Assembly: GCF_001540865.1 (NCBI RefSeq)
Contig: NC_033622.1
Span: forward strand, 17,062,089 to 17,126,088
DNA: 64,000 bases
Direction: 5' to 3'
From: Ananas comosus
Lineage: Eukaryota > Streptophyta > Magnoliopsida > Poales > Bromeliaceae
Made by a program: the position numbers and the translations under genes. This document shows, one piece after another, positions 11,034 through 23,816 of the stretch. The notes under the pieces were generated by a model. That model did no database searches. It was not told where the DNA came from and saw nothing but the letters and a program-made list of their open reading frames with translations. Positions within the stretch are counted from its first letter, which is position 1. Each line of letters begins with the position of its first letter.

Positions 11034-12921
11034 TTATTTCCATGGCATGCTGGATAATCCGTGCTGGCTGCTATTATTCATTGTGCCGGTGCTTTGATTG
11101 AGCGGGCTTCCCGGGCCACCGCCTGAGGATTCACTCAGTGTGCCTCTCGAGGGCGGGCTACCGCCCCCTGCGGGCCCAACACCGCCGTAGGGGCTGGCAA
11201 ACTTCCCAGGGGCAGACGCCGGTTCTGAAGGATTACTCTGCTGCTTTGGCTCTTTCTTTCCATCAGCTATGAAGCTCCCTACTACGACCTGAAAAATTAT
11301 AGCCATCCAAGTCGAACCATGAAGATTATAAATTGTGCCAAGTTCTACGAAGACAAATTGCAGGTTATAATGTGTATTCCATAAAATGCTGCGTTTCATC
11401 AGGGTAAGTAGTAACTAACAAGAAGCAACACCGTTTCCCAGATCTTTCACAAAAGTATAAATAAATACAAAGACATGAAAAAAAGGATTTCTGAGGGAAA
11501 AAGGCAGCTAAAACTTCCCTGATAGAAATATAATCAAAATTAACATCTAACAAATTTCAACTAGAAAATAAGGAACTAGATAAAAAAACGAATCTAGGGT
11601 TGAATAAAAGAACATGCAAAGAACATGCAAAAGTCCAGTATGAATTAGCTCCAAAATACAGAAGAAACAGACCTGGACAGGTGATGCCGCAGTCAAAAGA
11701 CCTGCAACTCCGCCCCCTAGGACACGGCCATCCGGTCCCGCCAGTGAAACACTCAGCCCGCCTGTTCGACTACGCTGACCACCACTTTCCGATAGAAGAA
11801 ATGAGCCCGACAACGACAAGATCTCAAACCGGCCCTGCACATGAAATATTGAAGAAACTATAACAATAGTAAACGCGGACAATAAGTCTATAACACCGCA
11901 TCCCCCCTTAAGCCCGAAATCCTAAACAGTAGTAAACGCAGACAAAAGAAAAAAAACACATTTCCATCATAAAATACTATGAAATTCAACAAAATAGGCA
12001 ATAGCTTTCAAGCAAAGGAAAATTCTTGCCATCAACTAAAAAGCAAAAGTTCAAAACAGAAGCTATAATTTTACAATAATGGAGAATTTAATAAATGAAT
12101 GTGATTTCATCAGCATCAGTTCAAAGCACAAACCTCATAGGTTACAGTCCCACCAGAAGTTGCAGCTTGCCGAAGTGTAACATTTGATATAGCACCATTT
12201 GCTGAGAGAATACAAACTGCACGTGGTCCATGCTGAGAAAATGACATAATCTTTGCCGATACATCCTGAAAAGATGAGTCCGAGCATTTTATTAGCACAT
12301 TATTTTTTTTGCAAGTACATGATCTAGAAGAGAGAAGTTGAAACTGATATACAAGATATAGATTTATTTCCAAAATAAATAGTATCAACTGGGGATAGCA
12401 TTAGCTTGGCTTATAGAAGCAAAAACGTAGCCCCAATTTAAAATTGAGGAAAAGGTAGCTGCACTCCAGGGCAAGTTAAAAGTCACTAGGACACTAGCAT
12501 GTTTTTCTTTCCCCTTCTACTTAAACAAACATGAAGGAAGAAAAAAAAATAGAAGCTACATACAAAGCTAGACACATACAGAAGCCTTCAGTACTTGCGT
12601 GTCGCAGCAGATTTCCCAACATAAAAAATAGTCTAAAACACTACACATATGATTGGCATACCTCTCCAGCCTTCACCGTAATAACATGGGGTGTAAATCC
12701 AATCCCAGCTGATCCTGCAAAATGTTTTACAGCAAAAGATGAAAACTATAAAGCCATAAATAGATTCATTATTTCTTCAGGAAACTCTGCCACTAATTAT
12801 GTAATTCGAGGAAATAGCATGCAATTATCAAAACTCAGGAAATTACAAGGCAGGGAGAGCAAATTAAAGCCAAACTTTACGACATCTCAAAATCAGGACT
12901 TACCTATAAGGTTGTAAACTG

Positions 12922-12965
<44 letters not shown>

Positions 12966-14150
12966 CTACCAATATAGTTATTTTACTATATTCTATAACT
13001 AAGAAATGAAGGCAACTATTACCTGCGAGTTGGTAAATCCAACACTACTAGTTTACTTTCAGAAGGAAGAAAGAAACCACACAAAAAGCCTAAGCTTTTT
13101 GTATTGATCCGATAAAACAGATCAATATATTATCTGTTCGAACATGCAATTAACACGTCATTGCCAATTAAGAAGAAAGCTTTAAACTTGCACTGCAGAT
13201 TCATGCGTTCAACAACAAAACAGTAACAAACACTTTCGGGAAAACTTCGACAAACAATTCATTGGATCTGTCATTTAATTCAGGTAACCAATCCTGGAAA
13301 ACGCCCAGCATTCGCTAGTTATAACAAGAAACCGAGGGCATAAGGGTAATTTCCTAGCAGTTCATCCCTCCATGCTGGATCTACCAAGAATACTCGAGGT
13401 TCCAGCTCATCCAAACAAACAACTTGCTTTTAACCCCGCACTCTGACAACAGTAAACTCTCTCTTACATTATCAAAACCTCCTCTTTTTTCTTTTTTCTT
13501 TTTTCTCTTTTCAAATAATCAACCTACTGTAGTAAAAACACATAAACAACTGCATCAAAAAGAACCATCCAACTCATTAGCCATGGCATTTAAAAGGCAG
13601 CAATCATAAATAGATGATGATGATGAGCAGGAGGAGGAGGTGGAGGGGGATTACCCAAAGCTGCCATCTGGCGCTTCCTGCCCGAACCTGGAGGCCTCCC
13701 CCTCACCTTCTTCATCAAGCCCTGCGAGGCCGCCGCCGCCCCACCGGAGGACGGAGAGAACATGCCACCGCCGCCCGGCGGATGAGCCGCCGCGGCGGAT
13801 GTTACGGGAGCGGGGGCGAGAGCGAGAGCCATGGCGCCGTCGGGCCCGTACTTCCTCGGCCTCCCGCGCTTCCGCTTCACCGGCTCTCCTCCTCCTCCTC
13901 CTCCTCCTCCCATGTTGATAGTGAGCCCGTGCGACGAGAGCGTCGGCGAGGTCCCGTCGCCGGCGGGGCCGTACAGCGGAGGCGACGGGGAGGAGGCCGT
14001 TGTGATCGGCTTGTAGATGGCCGTCCCATCGGGGGCGTAGGCGAGCCGCATGCTCTGCATCGACGGCTGCGATTGGATGGGGCTTTTCTGCATGGTCATG
14101 TTGAAGGGTTCCCGACCCGACATCATCCCTTGCTCCGATCTCACCTCCAT
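11034..14150 (-). CDS. AT-hook motif nuclear-localized (AHL) protein with two AT-hooks and a PPC/DUF296 domain
   Basis: Five exons on the minus strand: 13655-14150, 12662-12714, 12134-12265, 11673-11834, 11034-11288; 365 residues. AT-hook 1 is at about residues 92-105 (KRKRGRPRKYGPDG), preceded by eight glycines. AT-hook 2 is at about 147-160 (KKVRGRPPGSGRK). The PPC domain follows from about residue 167: TPHVITVKAGE, QHGPRAVCILSANGAISNVTL, GRFEILSLSGSFL. Two AT-hooks plus an intron-containing PPC domain place it in the AHL clade with introns (type II/III). AHL proteins bind AT-rich DNA in the minor groove, form trimers through the PPC domain and repress transcription of growth and flowering genes. 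The start at 14150 gives the common family N-terminus; an in-frame ATG at 14189 would add 13 residues. Exon 1 is strongly GC-rich. Confidence 0.93.
12922..12962. repeat. (GA)n microsatellite in AHL intron 1
   Basis: About twenty GA units in the 947-base first intron of the AHL gene; on the transcribed strand this is a (CT)n tract. Confidence 0.9.
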
Positions 14151-15002
14151 GAGCTCACACACTAGACTCTGCACACCATTACCCAGCAATTCCCACTCCA
14201 GGAAACCCTAACACCCGCGATTTCCAATCGCTTCCTTTTTTACGGAAATTACAACAAAGAACAACGCAAGCGGCTACAGCATCACAACCAGCAATTTTAC
14301 AGTACCCACAGTAACGAGGAGCATGAAGGGGGACCAAAAAAAAAAAAAAAAAAAAAAANGCTATGATTAAATTTGTTAAAGTAATTAACTTAAGTTTTTA
14401 ACTAAAAGAATCATTAAATTACTTAAATCAAAAAAACTAAAATATTGAATAATAAAATCAAAATTTTAAGATGTTAGATAATAGAATCAAAATAGTTTAT
14501 ACTTTAGATAAGTTATTTATGTTTTTACCAATAATATATTGTAGTTGTAATTTAGGGAAGGACAAAAAAAAAAAAAAAGAAAAAAAAGAAAAAAAAATCC
14601 TAACCCGAGAACAAAATTAACAAGAAAAAATATAAACCCTAATTAAGACTAAGCACAAAAATCAAAGAAATTAGAGATCTTCGTCTCTCAAAAATTCCTT
14701 TTTTTTTCAATTTTTACCATAAATTTTCCGAAAATCACAGAAATTTAGGAGAAAAGGCTGAGAAAAACGGAAAAATCGAGAAAAAAGAAGGAAAAAAACA
14801 GAAGCTTTTGGTAAGAAAAAAAAGAAACCCTACCACCATTTGTCGGAGAGCTACCCAAAGAGTCTCCAAATACCACACACAAGCGGAGAAATTAGGGCAA
14901 ATCCCAACCCCCAAAATATATTTCTCCTCAACTTTTTATAGATTTTCTTTACACTCCTTTCTTTTTTCTATTTTTTATATTATAAGGAGGGGCTTTTATT
15001 AA
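14151..15002 (-). other. AHL 5' leader and promoter region, with an assembly N
   Basis: Upstream of the AHL start. It has A/T homopolymers and an N at 14359 directly after a run of about 20 A's, so the assembly is uncertain there. The stretch at 14580-14900 is purine-rich on the + strand (pyrimidine-rich on the AHL sense strand), typical of a plant 5' leader that may contain an intron. No coding exon is supported. Confidence 0.35.
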
Positions 15003-15439
15003 AAATTGGGCGAGTAAAAAGGCAGCTAAAGCAGACCAAATTTGCTTTCACACCCATCATAATAATAGAAAATGAAAAGAGCCATCATATATTGTAATGA
15101 ATTACATTAAGACCCTCAGATACTGTTTAATTACCAGTTGCCATCGTCCGGTCTGAGTAATTTTCCTCTGTCTGAGGGACCAAATTGTCTATGTGAGGGA
15201 CCAGAGTCACTAGCTCACTTCTTGGATGTTACTTCTTTACGGAAAAGGAAAAGCAAAACAAAAAAAAAAAATCACGATGCTTGTAACAAATGCAACCATA
15301 AAGCTCTACTTAAAATCATGTGTATCTCGATCAAGCAGGTTTTCCTTCAAAATTTCTAATCATTATCTCTACAGCAGAAATATATATATATATATATATA
15401 ATCACAATTTTTTATTTTTAAATCTATAATTATGTTTCG

Positions 15440-15600
15440 ATTTTTAGTTGTTTGAATGGTGACTATTATTTTAACAATATAGTTCGAATTCTGCCCTTTT
15501 TTTTTGTACTCTTGAGATTCATACTGTCTCACTCTTGTAATTTAATTTATCACTCTAATGAATAAAGCGGATAGTATGTTATTTTTTAAAAAAAATAAAA
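15440..15600 (+). mobile_element. SINE-like element, degenerate copy
   Basis: A stretch with a B-box-like atagttcgaattctgcc at about 15479 leads to a tail taatttatcactctaatgaataaagcggatagtatg and an A-rich end. The tail matches the better preserved copy at 40690-40850. Its boundaries are approximate and the tRNA-derived head is weak. Confidence 0.35.
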
Positions 15601-16347
15601 AATCTACCCAACTTTAAGTTATGAAACCGGATTTCTCAAATAAATGAAACATATATCAGATTTAAATCAGGAAATTAATGTTATCACATCCGACCCGGTT
15701 GACTTCTCGTATTGGATTCCGGCCGGGATCCATGAAAAAGATGAGAAAGAAAGATTAAGCAAGTCATATGAGATCCCCACGAAAATTAATGTAATAATTT
15801 AAGTTTGTAGAGCGAGTGTGGTGGCATCATCCTTATCTATGCCACCTGTTAAGCTTTAAAACTTTAATACAAAGCTAAAGGCTTTGACTGTTGTTTCAAA
15901 CTTATCAGGCCAAGTTGGTAGTCCAACCTAACATCTCCTCGCTTTGTTGAATAATAATACGCGTATGAACGTAGCAAATGTTCTCCCCAAATTAAGCAAT
16001 TTGGTAATCATAAATGCACATTGATGCGCAAGAGGATTAATAATAACAAATAAGTTTTGCTCTCTGTGAATGATTCCACGGCGACTAGTTTGTCGACAAA
16101 AATGCATTCCATGTAATTTATTTCGCGATGGATACCTGACAATATTGAATACTACATGCCGTAATATATTATTGCGAGAGTCTGACTTTTTAGGCGTGAC
16201 ATTATTATACTAGCGACCACCAAGCTTATCCTATAAATAAGTATGTTTATACTAGGAGCACCAAGCTTATCCCATAAATAAGTATATTTATACCGGTATA
16301 AAGTATACTATTTAATAGTTCTTTTATTTTATTTTATGTATGTATAC

Positions 16348-16425
16348 ATATATATATATATATTGGCACGAATAGTGCCACACATGCATTCCCGAGAGAG
16401 AGAGAAAAACCCCACTCGCTCGATC

Positions 16426-16456
<31 letters not shown>

Positions 16457-16457
16457 T
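16348..16457. repeat. Clustered (AT)n and (AAT)n microsatellites
   Basis: An (AT)n tract at about 16348-16363 and about ten AAT units at about 16427-16457 flank a short (GA)n run. Confidence 0.8.
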
Positions 16458-17822
16458 CAGATGATGGAGTGGAATCTTTTGGGCAGCTGAGAAAAGGACG
16501 AGAGTTAAACAAGTCTTTAGCAAAAGCCTCGGAAATCAATAGATTGGAGGAAAAAGAAGTAAAGGGCGGGGGAAAATCAAAGGCTTATCCTGGGAAAAAG
16601 TCACGCGTAGGTGCTCGCCCCCTCTCGGTTAGGTACCAAACCACGAACAAAAAGATACCATACCCGGATATATACCCCTCACCTATCCAAATTAATTTTT
16701 TTTTAAAAAAAAATCAAATTAAAATAAATAAATAAATAAATTATAGAGAAAATACTTTCCTATATTTTTCAGCCTACAGCTCAGTTACCCTTTTTTAATT
16801 CAGTTTAATATTTCTTTCTTACTTTTACAAAGTTTTAAAATTTGAGATATTTTATAGTTTTTTTAGATTGAAAGTTTTACCGAAATAAATTGATGAATGA
16901 GACTAGCTAAGATCCGAATTAATATTGTATTTAATTTTTACATCAAAGTAACATTTTAAAATAAATAAAATAAGTTGGCAGAAATTAAAATTAATATAAT
17001 TATATATATATACAGGCATTTTAAAATTTTTATTATTATATATATATATATTAGTTAGGTAATATACCAACAATTTTTTAATACAAATATCATCATTATC
17101 ATATATATATATATATTGCATGGCCACAAAGCATTTGCTTTTGATAATTTAACCGGGAAATAAACCGTTCTAATTAAATTAGACAAACATATTCCCGGTT
17201 AGATATGATGGACGCGATGTTTGGCCAGTTGGGGGGTTGGGGTGTTTGCTTACGTGTAAATCATTTTCAATTTTCGCTCGTTAAAGAAATGGGTGGGAAA
17301 AGCATGGGATTTGACGTCCAATGGGAGAAGACAAGTGCCCATGTGACACCCCACCCCCCTCTCGTCTTTCATCATCTCATGAGCTACTCCGGTTGGTCCT
17401 ACAAACGACATTATCATCCTTTGCTTTTTCTCTTTCTTTTTTTCTTTCTTTCTTTCTTTTGAGTTCCCCTGTTCAAAATAAAAGGTCTGTTTGGCTTTAG
17501 CCTTTAGCTGTAGGTGCTTTGCATCAGTTCCTCAAGCGCAAAAAAAATAAAATAAAATAAATAAATAAATACTACCAGTTTTATTAATAAAATAATTTCA
17601 GAAAAAATAAAATAAATTTTTCAACACCCGCCATCCCTTTAATACAAATGATAAAAAATTAATAATTGACATTTGAGATCTCAATTTTGAAATATAGTTA
17701 CTTCACACTTTTATCTAAGTTTATTTTTAAAATAATAAATAAAGCGGATAATTTTTTTTTTCTAAAAAAATTCAACAAAAGCAAAAACAGGAATTTTTTT
17801 TAAAAAAAAAAAAATTTGAGTG

Positions 17823-17850
17823 AGGGGGGGCGGCGGGGGGAGGGGCGGGA
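17823..17850 (+). other. G-rich block, quadruplex candidate
   Basis: Four runs of at least three G (7, 6, 4 and 3) are separated by one to four bases (ggggggg cggc gggggg a gggg c ggg), meeting the usual pattern for an intramolecular G-quadruplex. It stands alone in AT-rich DNA. Confidence 0.7.
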
Positions 17851-19813
17851 AATTTAACCAGCCAAAGTTTCGCTTTCGAGGCCAAGAAGACTACTCTGAT
17901 AACTTCTTTTGGGTTCCCGAATCTTTTGTTATCATGAAAACCCTTCTTGAGCCCTTACAAGGCTTGACTTCTTGAGAATTTTCTTTTCCTTCCCAGAAAG
18001 TCCCCCAGTCGAAGAGAAGAGAAGAAAGAACACGCCCGCCCTAACTGCGCATTAATACCCGACAAAATATATCTACGTGACCAAACAGTTACCGTCAATC
18101 TTTTACATTTATATATTCACGTGATTGAGAGACTTCAACAATCAGCAAGCTAGTTTTGTGAGGTTTTTATATAAATTATTACACTTCCCGGAGGAGTCAA
18201 CGAGAAGGCTTTCAACGGAATGAAAACAACTTTTTTTAAAAAAAAATAAGTACAATACTTTGTAATCTTCCTTGCAGCAGCAAATTAAAAGATCCGGAAA
18301 CAGAACTTGAGAAAAGCTGAAGACGTTCAATGTAGCGGGGAGAGAGAGACGCAAACAAATATATATATATATATGCACCTCTCTCTTGGCCAATGTATGT
18401 ACGGAATGCACGGCATCCCTTCCTTTCTGGTGCGCTGCAGCCTGCAGGGTGATGAGTGAGAAAGCCGACAAGCTTGACAAATCCCCAGTGCCATTTACGG
18501 GCAAAACCCGAAGTTCAGGAAGTTTGTATAGGTCGGCACAGTGTAATTTTTTGCCGCTTGAATCAACTCGTATGGGCTAGCTCAAGAACAATCGTATGGG
18601 AATTGACTCGCCTGCGGATTAGCTCAGATGGAGGGCGATATAATGCTTTATAGAACAGCTTTAAATTATCAAATGTAACTGTTTCCATAAATTCTCTACT
18701 AGCTTTCTACGTACACAAGCCTCAAACTAGCTTAGACCTTGCGCTTAAGAAGCTTCGTCAAAACGTTGCAGGAGCTTAGGTCAATAAAGTAATCACTCTC
18801 AGGTCCTTAGAATGCTGCAGCAAAGTGACATAAATCGGAATAGAAAAATTAATGGCAACTTCGGGGGACGTAAAAGAAGGCAAACTTCCACCACAGTTTA
18901 AAGACCAGATGGGCATGAATGCAGAATAATTTAAAGCACAAGTCCAAAATGAGATAACTTTGACAGGAGCACCATCCACCTGTTCAAACTTGGCTAGTGT
19001 TTCAGTCTCAACTTAAGTATTAGGCCCCAACCCAAGCAGATTCCCGACGTCTGATCTCGAGCTCCATGTTTTTTACTCAACAGAAGAACTAAATGATCAC
19101 GCGTACGCTCCATGAAACAAGCTATACCATTACTCACGGCCATTAGCAAAGAAATCAAGTAGAGTACATCGATCATTTATATTATGCTGTTTTAGTGTAA
19201 ATGCACGACATACAGGAGACATTGATTATGTGAAGTCCTGCTCTAATCAAACCATAAGAGAACACGAGGATGCCAAATAAAAACTTTGAAGTTCAACATA
19301 GTTGACAAAACAGTTACAAAAGAGTTAACACAACTCCCACAATATATTGTCTACTTCTGTACAAAAACAATTTTCCAATTACACAAGCAATTTCCCAAGA
19401 AGGAATTTGCTCTTAGACCACTTCAATGCAATCCTAGATGAACTGTGATGCAATTCCGTAATATACAATACATAATTTTACTGAGAAATCACAATAAGTT
19501 TCTTAAAGAAACCTCAAGATGATTCAATTCCATCCCAGATCAGATAGCTGATCAACAGCCCCGGTCAGAAATTCAACAGAAAAGGAAGTCACTATCACCA
19601 TGGAATGCTTAAGAGCTGTGATGTTGTTCAGCTATTAATTAGCTTCGAATTAGAAAAAATGAAACTAACCAAGAGCATCGATATTGATATAATGATGTAG
19701 GTAAGCAGAATGAATGTGTTAAGAAGCAACTATGGAAGGAAGAGGATTCTAGGTCAAATGTCTCAACTTGCAATAGACGGAAAGTAGATTAGTTCCAACT
19801 TAAATCTTTCACC

Positions 19814-20618
19814 AAGGGCCTATTTGTTTCAATGTAAGTAGACTTCAAGTTAAAGTAGACCTTAGTTTGAACTAGAGTTCAGGTGACAATTACTTCACCT
19901 CCGCTGTTTGTTTCTAATTGTGGAAGTGAAATTCTATTGTTTGTTTGGCAGAAAATGAATAACGTAAAAAGTGCAGTTCTCCACTTCCTCTCTTTGTTTC
20001 ATCGAAAATTATTCATTCCCCTCACCCTGGTAAAGTTACCTCCTACATGATACTTTTGTCTCTTTTCTAACTTAATAAATAATAAATTACAATAAATAAA
20101 AAAATAATGTAATTATATTTCTATACAATTATAAAATGAAATTTAAAATAATTATATTAATTTTTTGTATATAAATTATAATAATGCAACAAATAAAATT
20201 CTAAAGTTAAAGAATTATTAACATTTAACATATTAATTTTCATCGCTTTTTAAGTGTGCAAATTAAATAAAAGATATATCGAAACTTAACTAACCAAACT
20301 TCGTCATATTTAATACATGCAATCTAAATAAAAAATTAATTACTTCTATAATTAAATATATTTGGATGAAATACAACTAGCATTACTCAAAATATCACCC
20401 CATGAGAGAGTAACCCTAAACATCACCATAATTAAGTTCCCATTATCCTTTCCTTCAGTCCACCGGAATTGACTTCGTCTCATGGAAGAGCGAAATCAAT
20501 TTTGGTGTTTTGGATGAACTGGACTTTCGACCGTGGTAATATTACGATGAACCAAACAACAGAAGCAATCAGTTTTCGTCGAAAATCACTCCCCCCTCCC
20601 CAAACAAACAGGCCCCAA
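19814..20618. mobile_element. MITE-like insertion with gggcct(a/g)tttgttt ends
   Basis: The left end starts agggcctatttgtttcaatg and the right end reads caaacaaacaggcccc, so the terminal ~14 bases are inverted repeats (GGGCCTRTTTGTTT). The roughly 800-base interior is AT-rich without coding potential. Such ends are typical of non-autonomous hAT- or Harbinger-type elements in monocots; the superfamily is inferred and I could not define a target-site duplication. Confidence 0.5.
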
Positions 20619-22751
20619 AAGTCTAAAGACTCTTGTTGAATGCAGTAACCTTCCAAGTCAGCAAGGGACAGCATTCGATCAATGAAAACAAACAAAGGAA
20701 AATGAGCAGATGATTGGATGAATTAGTCAAGGTAAATCAAGACTTATGCAGAAATCCTGATATTCCACAATGTGGCCGGCATAGTTTCGACTGAATATCA
20801 CCTTTAAAATGTACCTACAAGATCAAATGGATTAATTAATTCAGGAACAGGATATTGAAGATTATATGCTCATTGACCATGTTACAGGAAAATATTTTTG
20901 TTTAAATAGTTAAAAGCCAACGAAAAAGACCATGTTAAAATATAAGCCAAAACCAAGTAGCACAAAGTGCTTTGATCTGCTTGATAGGTCTCCACTCTAA
21001 AAATAAGGATTAAAAATTTACCATCACTCATGTGAATATATACATCTACATGTCTTAGTTAACAAGAAATTGTGCCGATTTACATAGGTATTTGCAAAGC
21101 TGCTCTAGCTGCAAATTCCAACAGCCACACAGAGTCCAAACTGGGAACACTCCCAATAATTAGCTTTGGTACAAAGAAATGGGTTCACACAAGTACTTGA
21201 TTCATCATGGACTGACATCAGTTTTCTTGTTTGTAAGAGAATTAGCTAAAATTGATTGCAGGAATGCAGGATATTGGATCAGACTGTAAACCACAAGTAA
21301 ATTTCTAATTGTGACCACCTTGTTTTTCCATGAGATAATACACTACCAAATGCAGAGATATTACCACTGCACCATTATGGAGCAGCTACCCCCAGGATAA
21401 AAGTATTTTTTAATTTCCTTTTAATACCAAAATGGCTTTTGCCTATTGTATAAAAAGTCGTGTACTAAACAACATCATATCGGAAACTATGCTACATATA
21501 ACATTAACAATATAAGACTTCACGCATCAGCTAATAGGGCTACAGTCCATATCTAGCCTGACAGAGCGTGCAGAAGTTGCTTGAATGAAGAAAAGAGAAC
21601 TTATTGGGCGAGAAAACAAAAAATTGTGTTTTTCTTGTATACAATAGCAGTCTGTCACCACGTGCAAGCACATAATATTCTGAAACATCAGCTTAGGTGG
21701 TCGCGTACCAATCAACTGTTTCTGCTCACAAGAGAATATGCAATCTATATCAGATTAAAGAAGATTAAAAAATTTGAGAGCTTGAACATTAAGCATATGA
21801 CAATCTTTCCATAGAACGCTAGTAGAAATTTACCTGCTTTCAAATTTTACCATCAGAAAATGTGATTGAGATGTTACATGGTGGCTTGAATGCCCCGATA
21901 ATATAATTTTGAAATGGATAATGTACCGTCTTATGTAACGACAACAGATAATACAGAAAATCCATTATAAGCTATGTAGACATGAAGACAAAAGTACCCA
22001 AAAAATTATCAACATGTTTATATCACGCAGTAGATAAGAGAGGGAGATATTTACATGCAAGGGCAAACAGGCTATAATTTATAGAATATTAATTGAATAA
22101 TGATGGAAAATGAGCTAGATAGAGAACTATTCGCAAGCACAAAATCTGATTAGTTCTTCTTTGTTCAAGAATTAGTGCTGCGCTTGCAATCTCCAGAAGT
22201 AAAGGAAGCAAGAATTTGAACAGAGAGAAAAATATCATTCTGCTCTATTGGAGTACTACTACTGCACTTTGCAATGACTTAAAAGAAAAGCTAAAACTTG
22301 CTTTCGCGTAGTACAAACAGCGGCTTGATTAGACTCAAACAGTGTATAGCAGACAGATTTATTGAAGATGAACACAGCTCGCGCTGGTTTACGTATGATA
22401 GCCACCGCAAGAGAGCAACGCCATATGTCGCTGCCTATTCTTTTACTGAACGGCTATTAAATTGACCAATACAATATGTAGTTATGGCACTAAATCAAAT
22501 AATGTAAATCTAACACATCATCAATGTGAATTTCATTAGAATAAAAAAAAAAAAAGATCATCTGGAGAAATAAGCAGAACAAACATAATGCCAAGCACTC
22601 AATCAAGAGGAACGCATAGAATCATCAGACGAATAACAATGCAAACTGATTCACCAAGTTTAACACCAACTCCACCTAATCTGTGAGAAGTTAACAACAT
22701 GGAAGAGATTCCACCGATTGCACCTAATCTTGCGAGAAATTAACAGCAGCA

Positions 22752-22755
<4 letters not shown>

Positions 22756-22797
<42 letters not shown>
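22756..22797. repeat. (GA)n microsatellite
   Basis: An uninterrupted run of about twenty GA units on the + strand, in the proximal part of the unresolved minus-strand unit. Confidence 0.9.
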
Positions 22798-22799
<2 letters not shown>

Positions 22800-23515
22800 C
22801 CATGCTTTTCGTGCTACATTGAAGAATCAAAGCCCGCGAGACTGCATCAAGAAACAATGCCCAAGCAATCAACAATCTCTCGCTTCAAGAAATGTAGATT
22901 AGATCCAAGAATAGCTTCGATCATTGGCGGGAGACGTTGAAATCCCCAACCCCCAATGCCCAAATTGAAATAAAAGAATTGTGGGGAGTGGGAGTCGACG
23001 AAGAAGGGAATACGAAAGCAGCAGGCGATGGAGATTGGAGGGGAGGTGTAAAACAGGTTCGTTTCTTTCTTGTTCTCACCTGGTCGCTTGGGCTCTCCTC
23101 CATTGTGCGATCGACCAGCTTTTGAACGGACGGGATCTACGCCTTGAAAACGTGGACGGCTAAGAATGGAGCGTAAAACCTCTTTACATTTGTCCCCTGG
23201 AAATTTAGTTACATACTTACATCAGCGCTGCAGCCCGGAGGAATTAAAATGTTATTGTTAAGGGCCTGTTTGGTTACCTATAAAATGGCCCGGGAAAAAA
23301 AACTTCAATGAAAAATTACAATTTTGAGCGTTTGTTTGTCCGTAAAAATTTTATTTTGAAAATTTTTTTTTACGACTACGAGGAAAACGAAGGTTTAACA
23401 ATTTTTCGCGGCTTAAAAAAGGCGGGATTCACAGGTGCGCAGTCCACCAGGCGCACTCTACCTCGTGGACCACGAGAAAGAGGTCTACTGGGTGGGGTGA
23501 CCTCCCTCCCCCATC

Positions 23516-23520
<5 letters not shown>

Positions 23521-23550
<30 letters not shown>
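23521..23550. repeat. (AT)n microsatellite flanking a MITE
   Basis: A pure TA/AT run of about 30 bases directly left of the 217-bp MITE. A second run at 23769-23816 lies on its right. Confidence 0.9.
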
Positions 23551-23554
<4 letters not shown>

Positions 23555-23767
23555 TGGCTAGAATACTTTTACAAGTATCACCCAAGTGATACTTGTGTGT
23601 TTTTAGCCATTGGATCTACTTTTTGATTACTAATAGGCCTTGGATCAAACACTATTCCACCTACCACCACCTACCACTATCATCTCAACCTCACATCTCT
23701 CCATCCAAGGGCTAAAAACACACAAGTATCACCCCCATGATACTTTTACAAGTATTCTAGCCCTACT
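23551..23767. mobile_element. 217-bp MITE with ~65-bp terminal inverted repeats
   Basis: The left arm begins agtatggctagaatactttt and the right arm on the opposite strand begins agtagggctagaatacttgt. The arms continue to match over about 65 bases, through the (t/a)gatacttgtgtgtttttagcc(a/c)ttggat segment. Each arm also contains a small internal palindrome (aagtatcaccc...gtgatactt). It is inserted in (TA)n, so a TA target duplication is possible but cannot be proven. Confidence 0.85.
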
Positions 23768-23778
23768 CATATATATAT

Positions 23779-23816
<38 letters not shown>

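Larger units (their letters stand above)
15003..18141. other. AT-rich intergenic region with SINE-like and simple repeats
   Basis: About 3 kb without a supported gene. It contains (AT)n runs at about 15379-15401, 16348-16363, 17037-17051 and 17101-17116, an (AAT)n run at about 16427-16457, two degenerate copies of an element whose 3' part carries AATAAAGCGGATA (15561-15573 and 17738-17750), a G-rich block at 17823-17850 and a diverged transposon-like end at about 17485 (ggtctgtttggctttagc). ORFs here are short and of low complexity. Confidence 0.5.
18142..23103 (-). other. Unresolved possible minus-strand transcription unit
   Basis: No complete gene could be chained in this 5 kb. Hints of one are: an ATG at 23103 followed by seven codons (MEESPSDQ) and a good donor, CAG then gtgaga, at 23079; a (CT)n tract on the minus strand at 22796-22757, typical of a leader or first intron; an acceptor-like tttgaacag before an open frame at about 18979-18776; and an open frame near 18545-18380 with coding-like residues (LPELRVLPVNGTGDLSSL). 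I could not link these in phase and recognise no family. It could be a lncRNA, a gene with very short exons, or a decayed gene. The interior at 19814-20618 is a transposon-like insert. Confidence 0.2.

Noticed and set aside
13614..14165. Long + strand ORF (183 codons) rich in Arg and Ser
   Set aside because: It is the antisense of AHL exon 1. The GC-rich codons and glycine/proline runs of the real gene leave the opposite strand open.
18611..18660. tRNA-like head: gcggattagctcagatgg
   Set aside because: It resembles the 5' half of a tRNA with an A-box, but there is no anticodon arm or T-arm (ggttcgaatc) within the next 70 bases, so it is not an intact tRNA gene.
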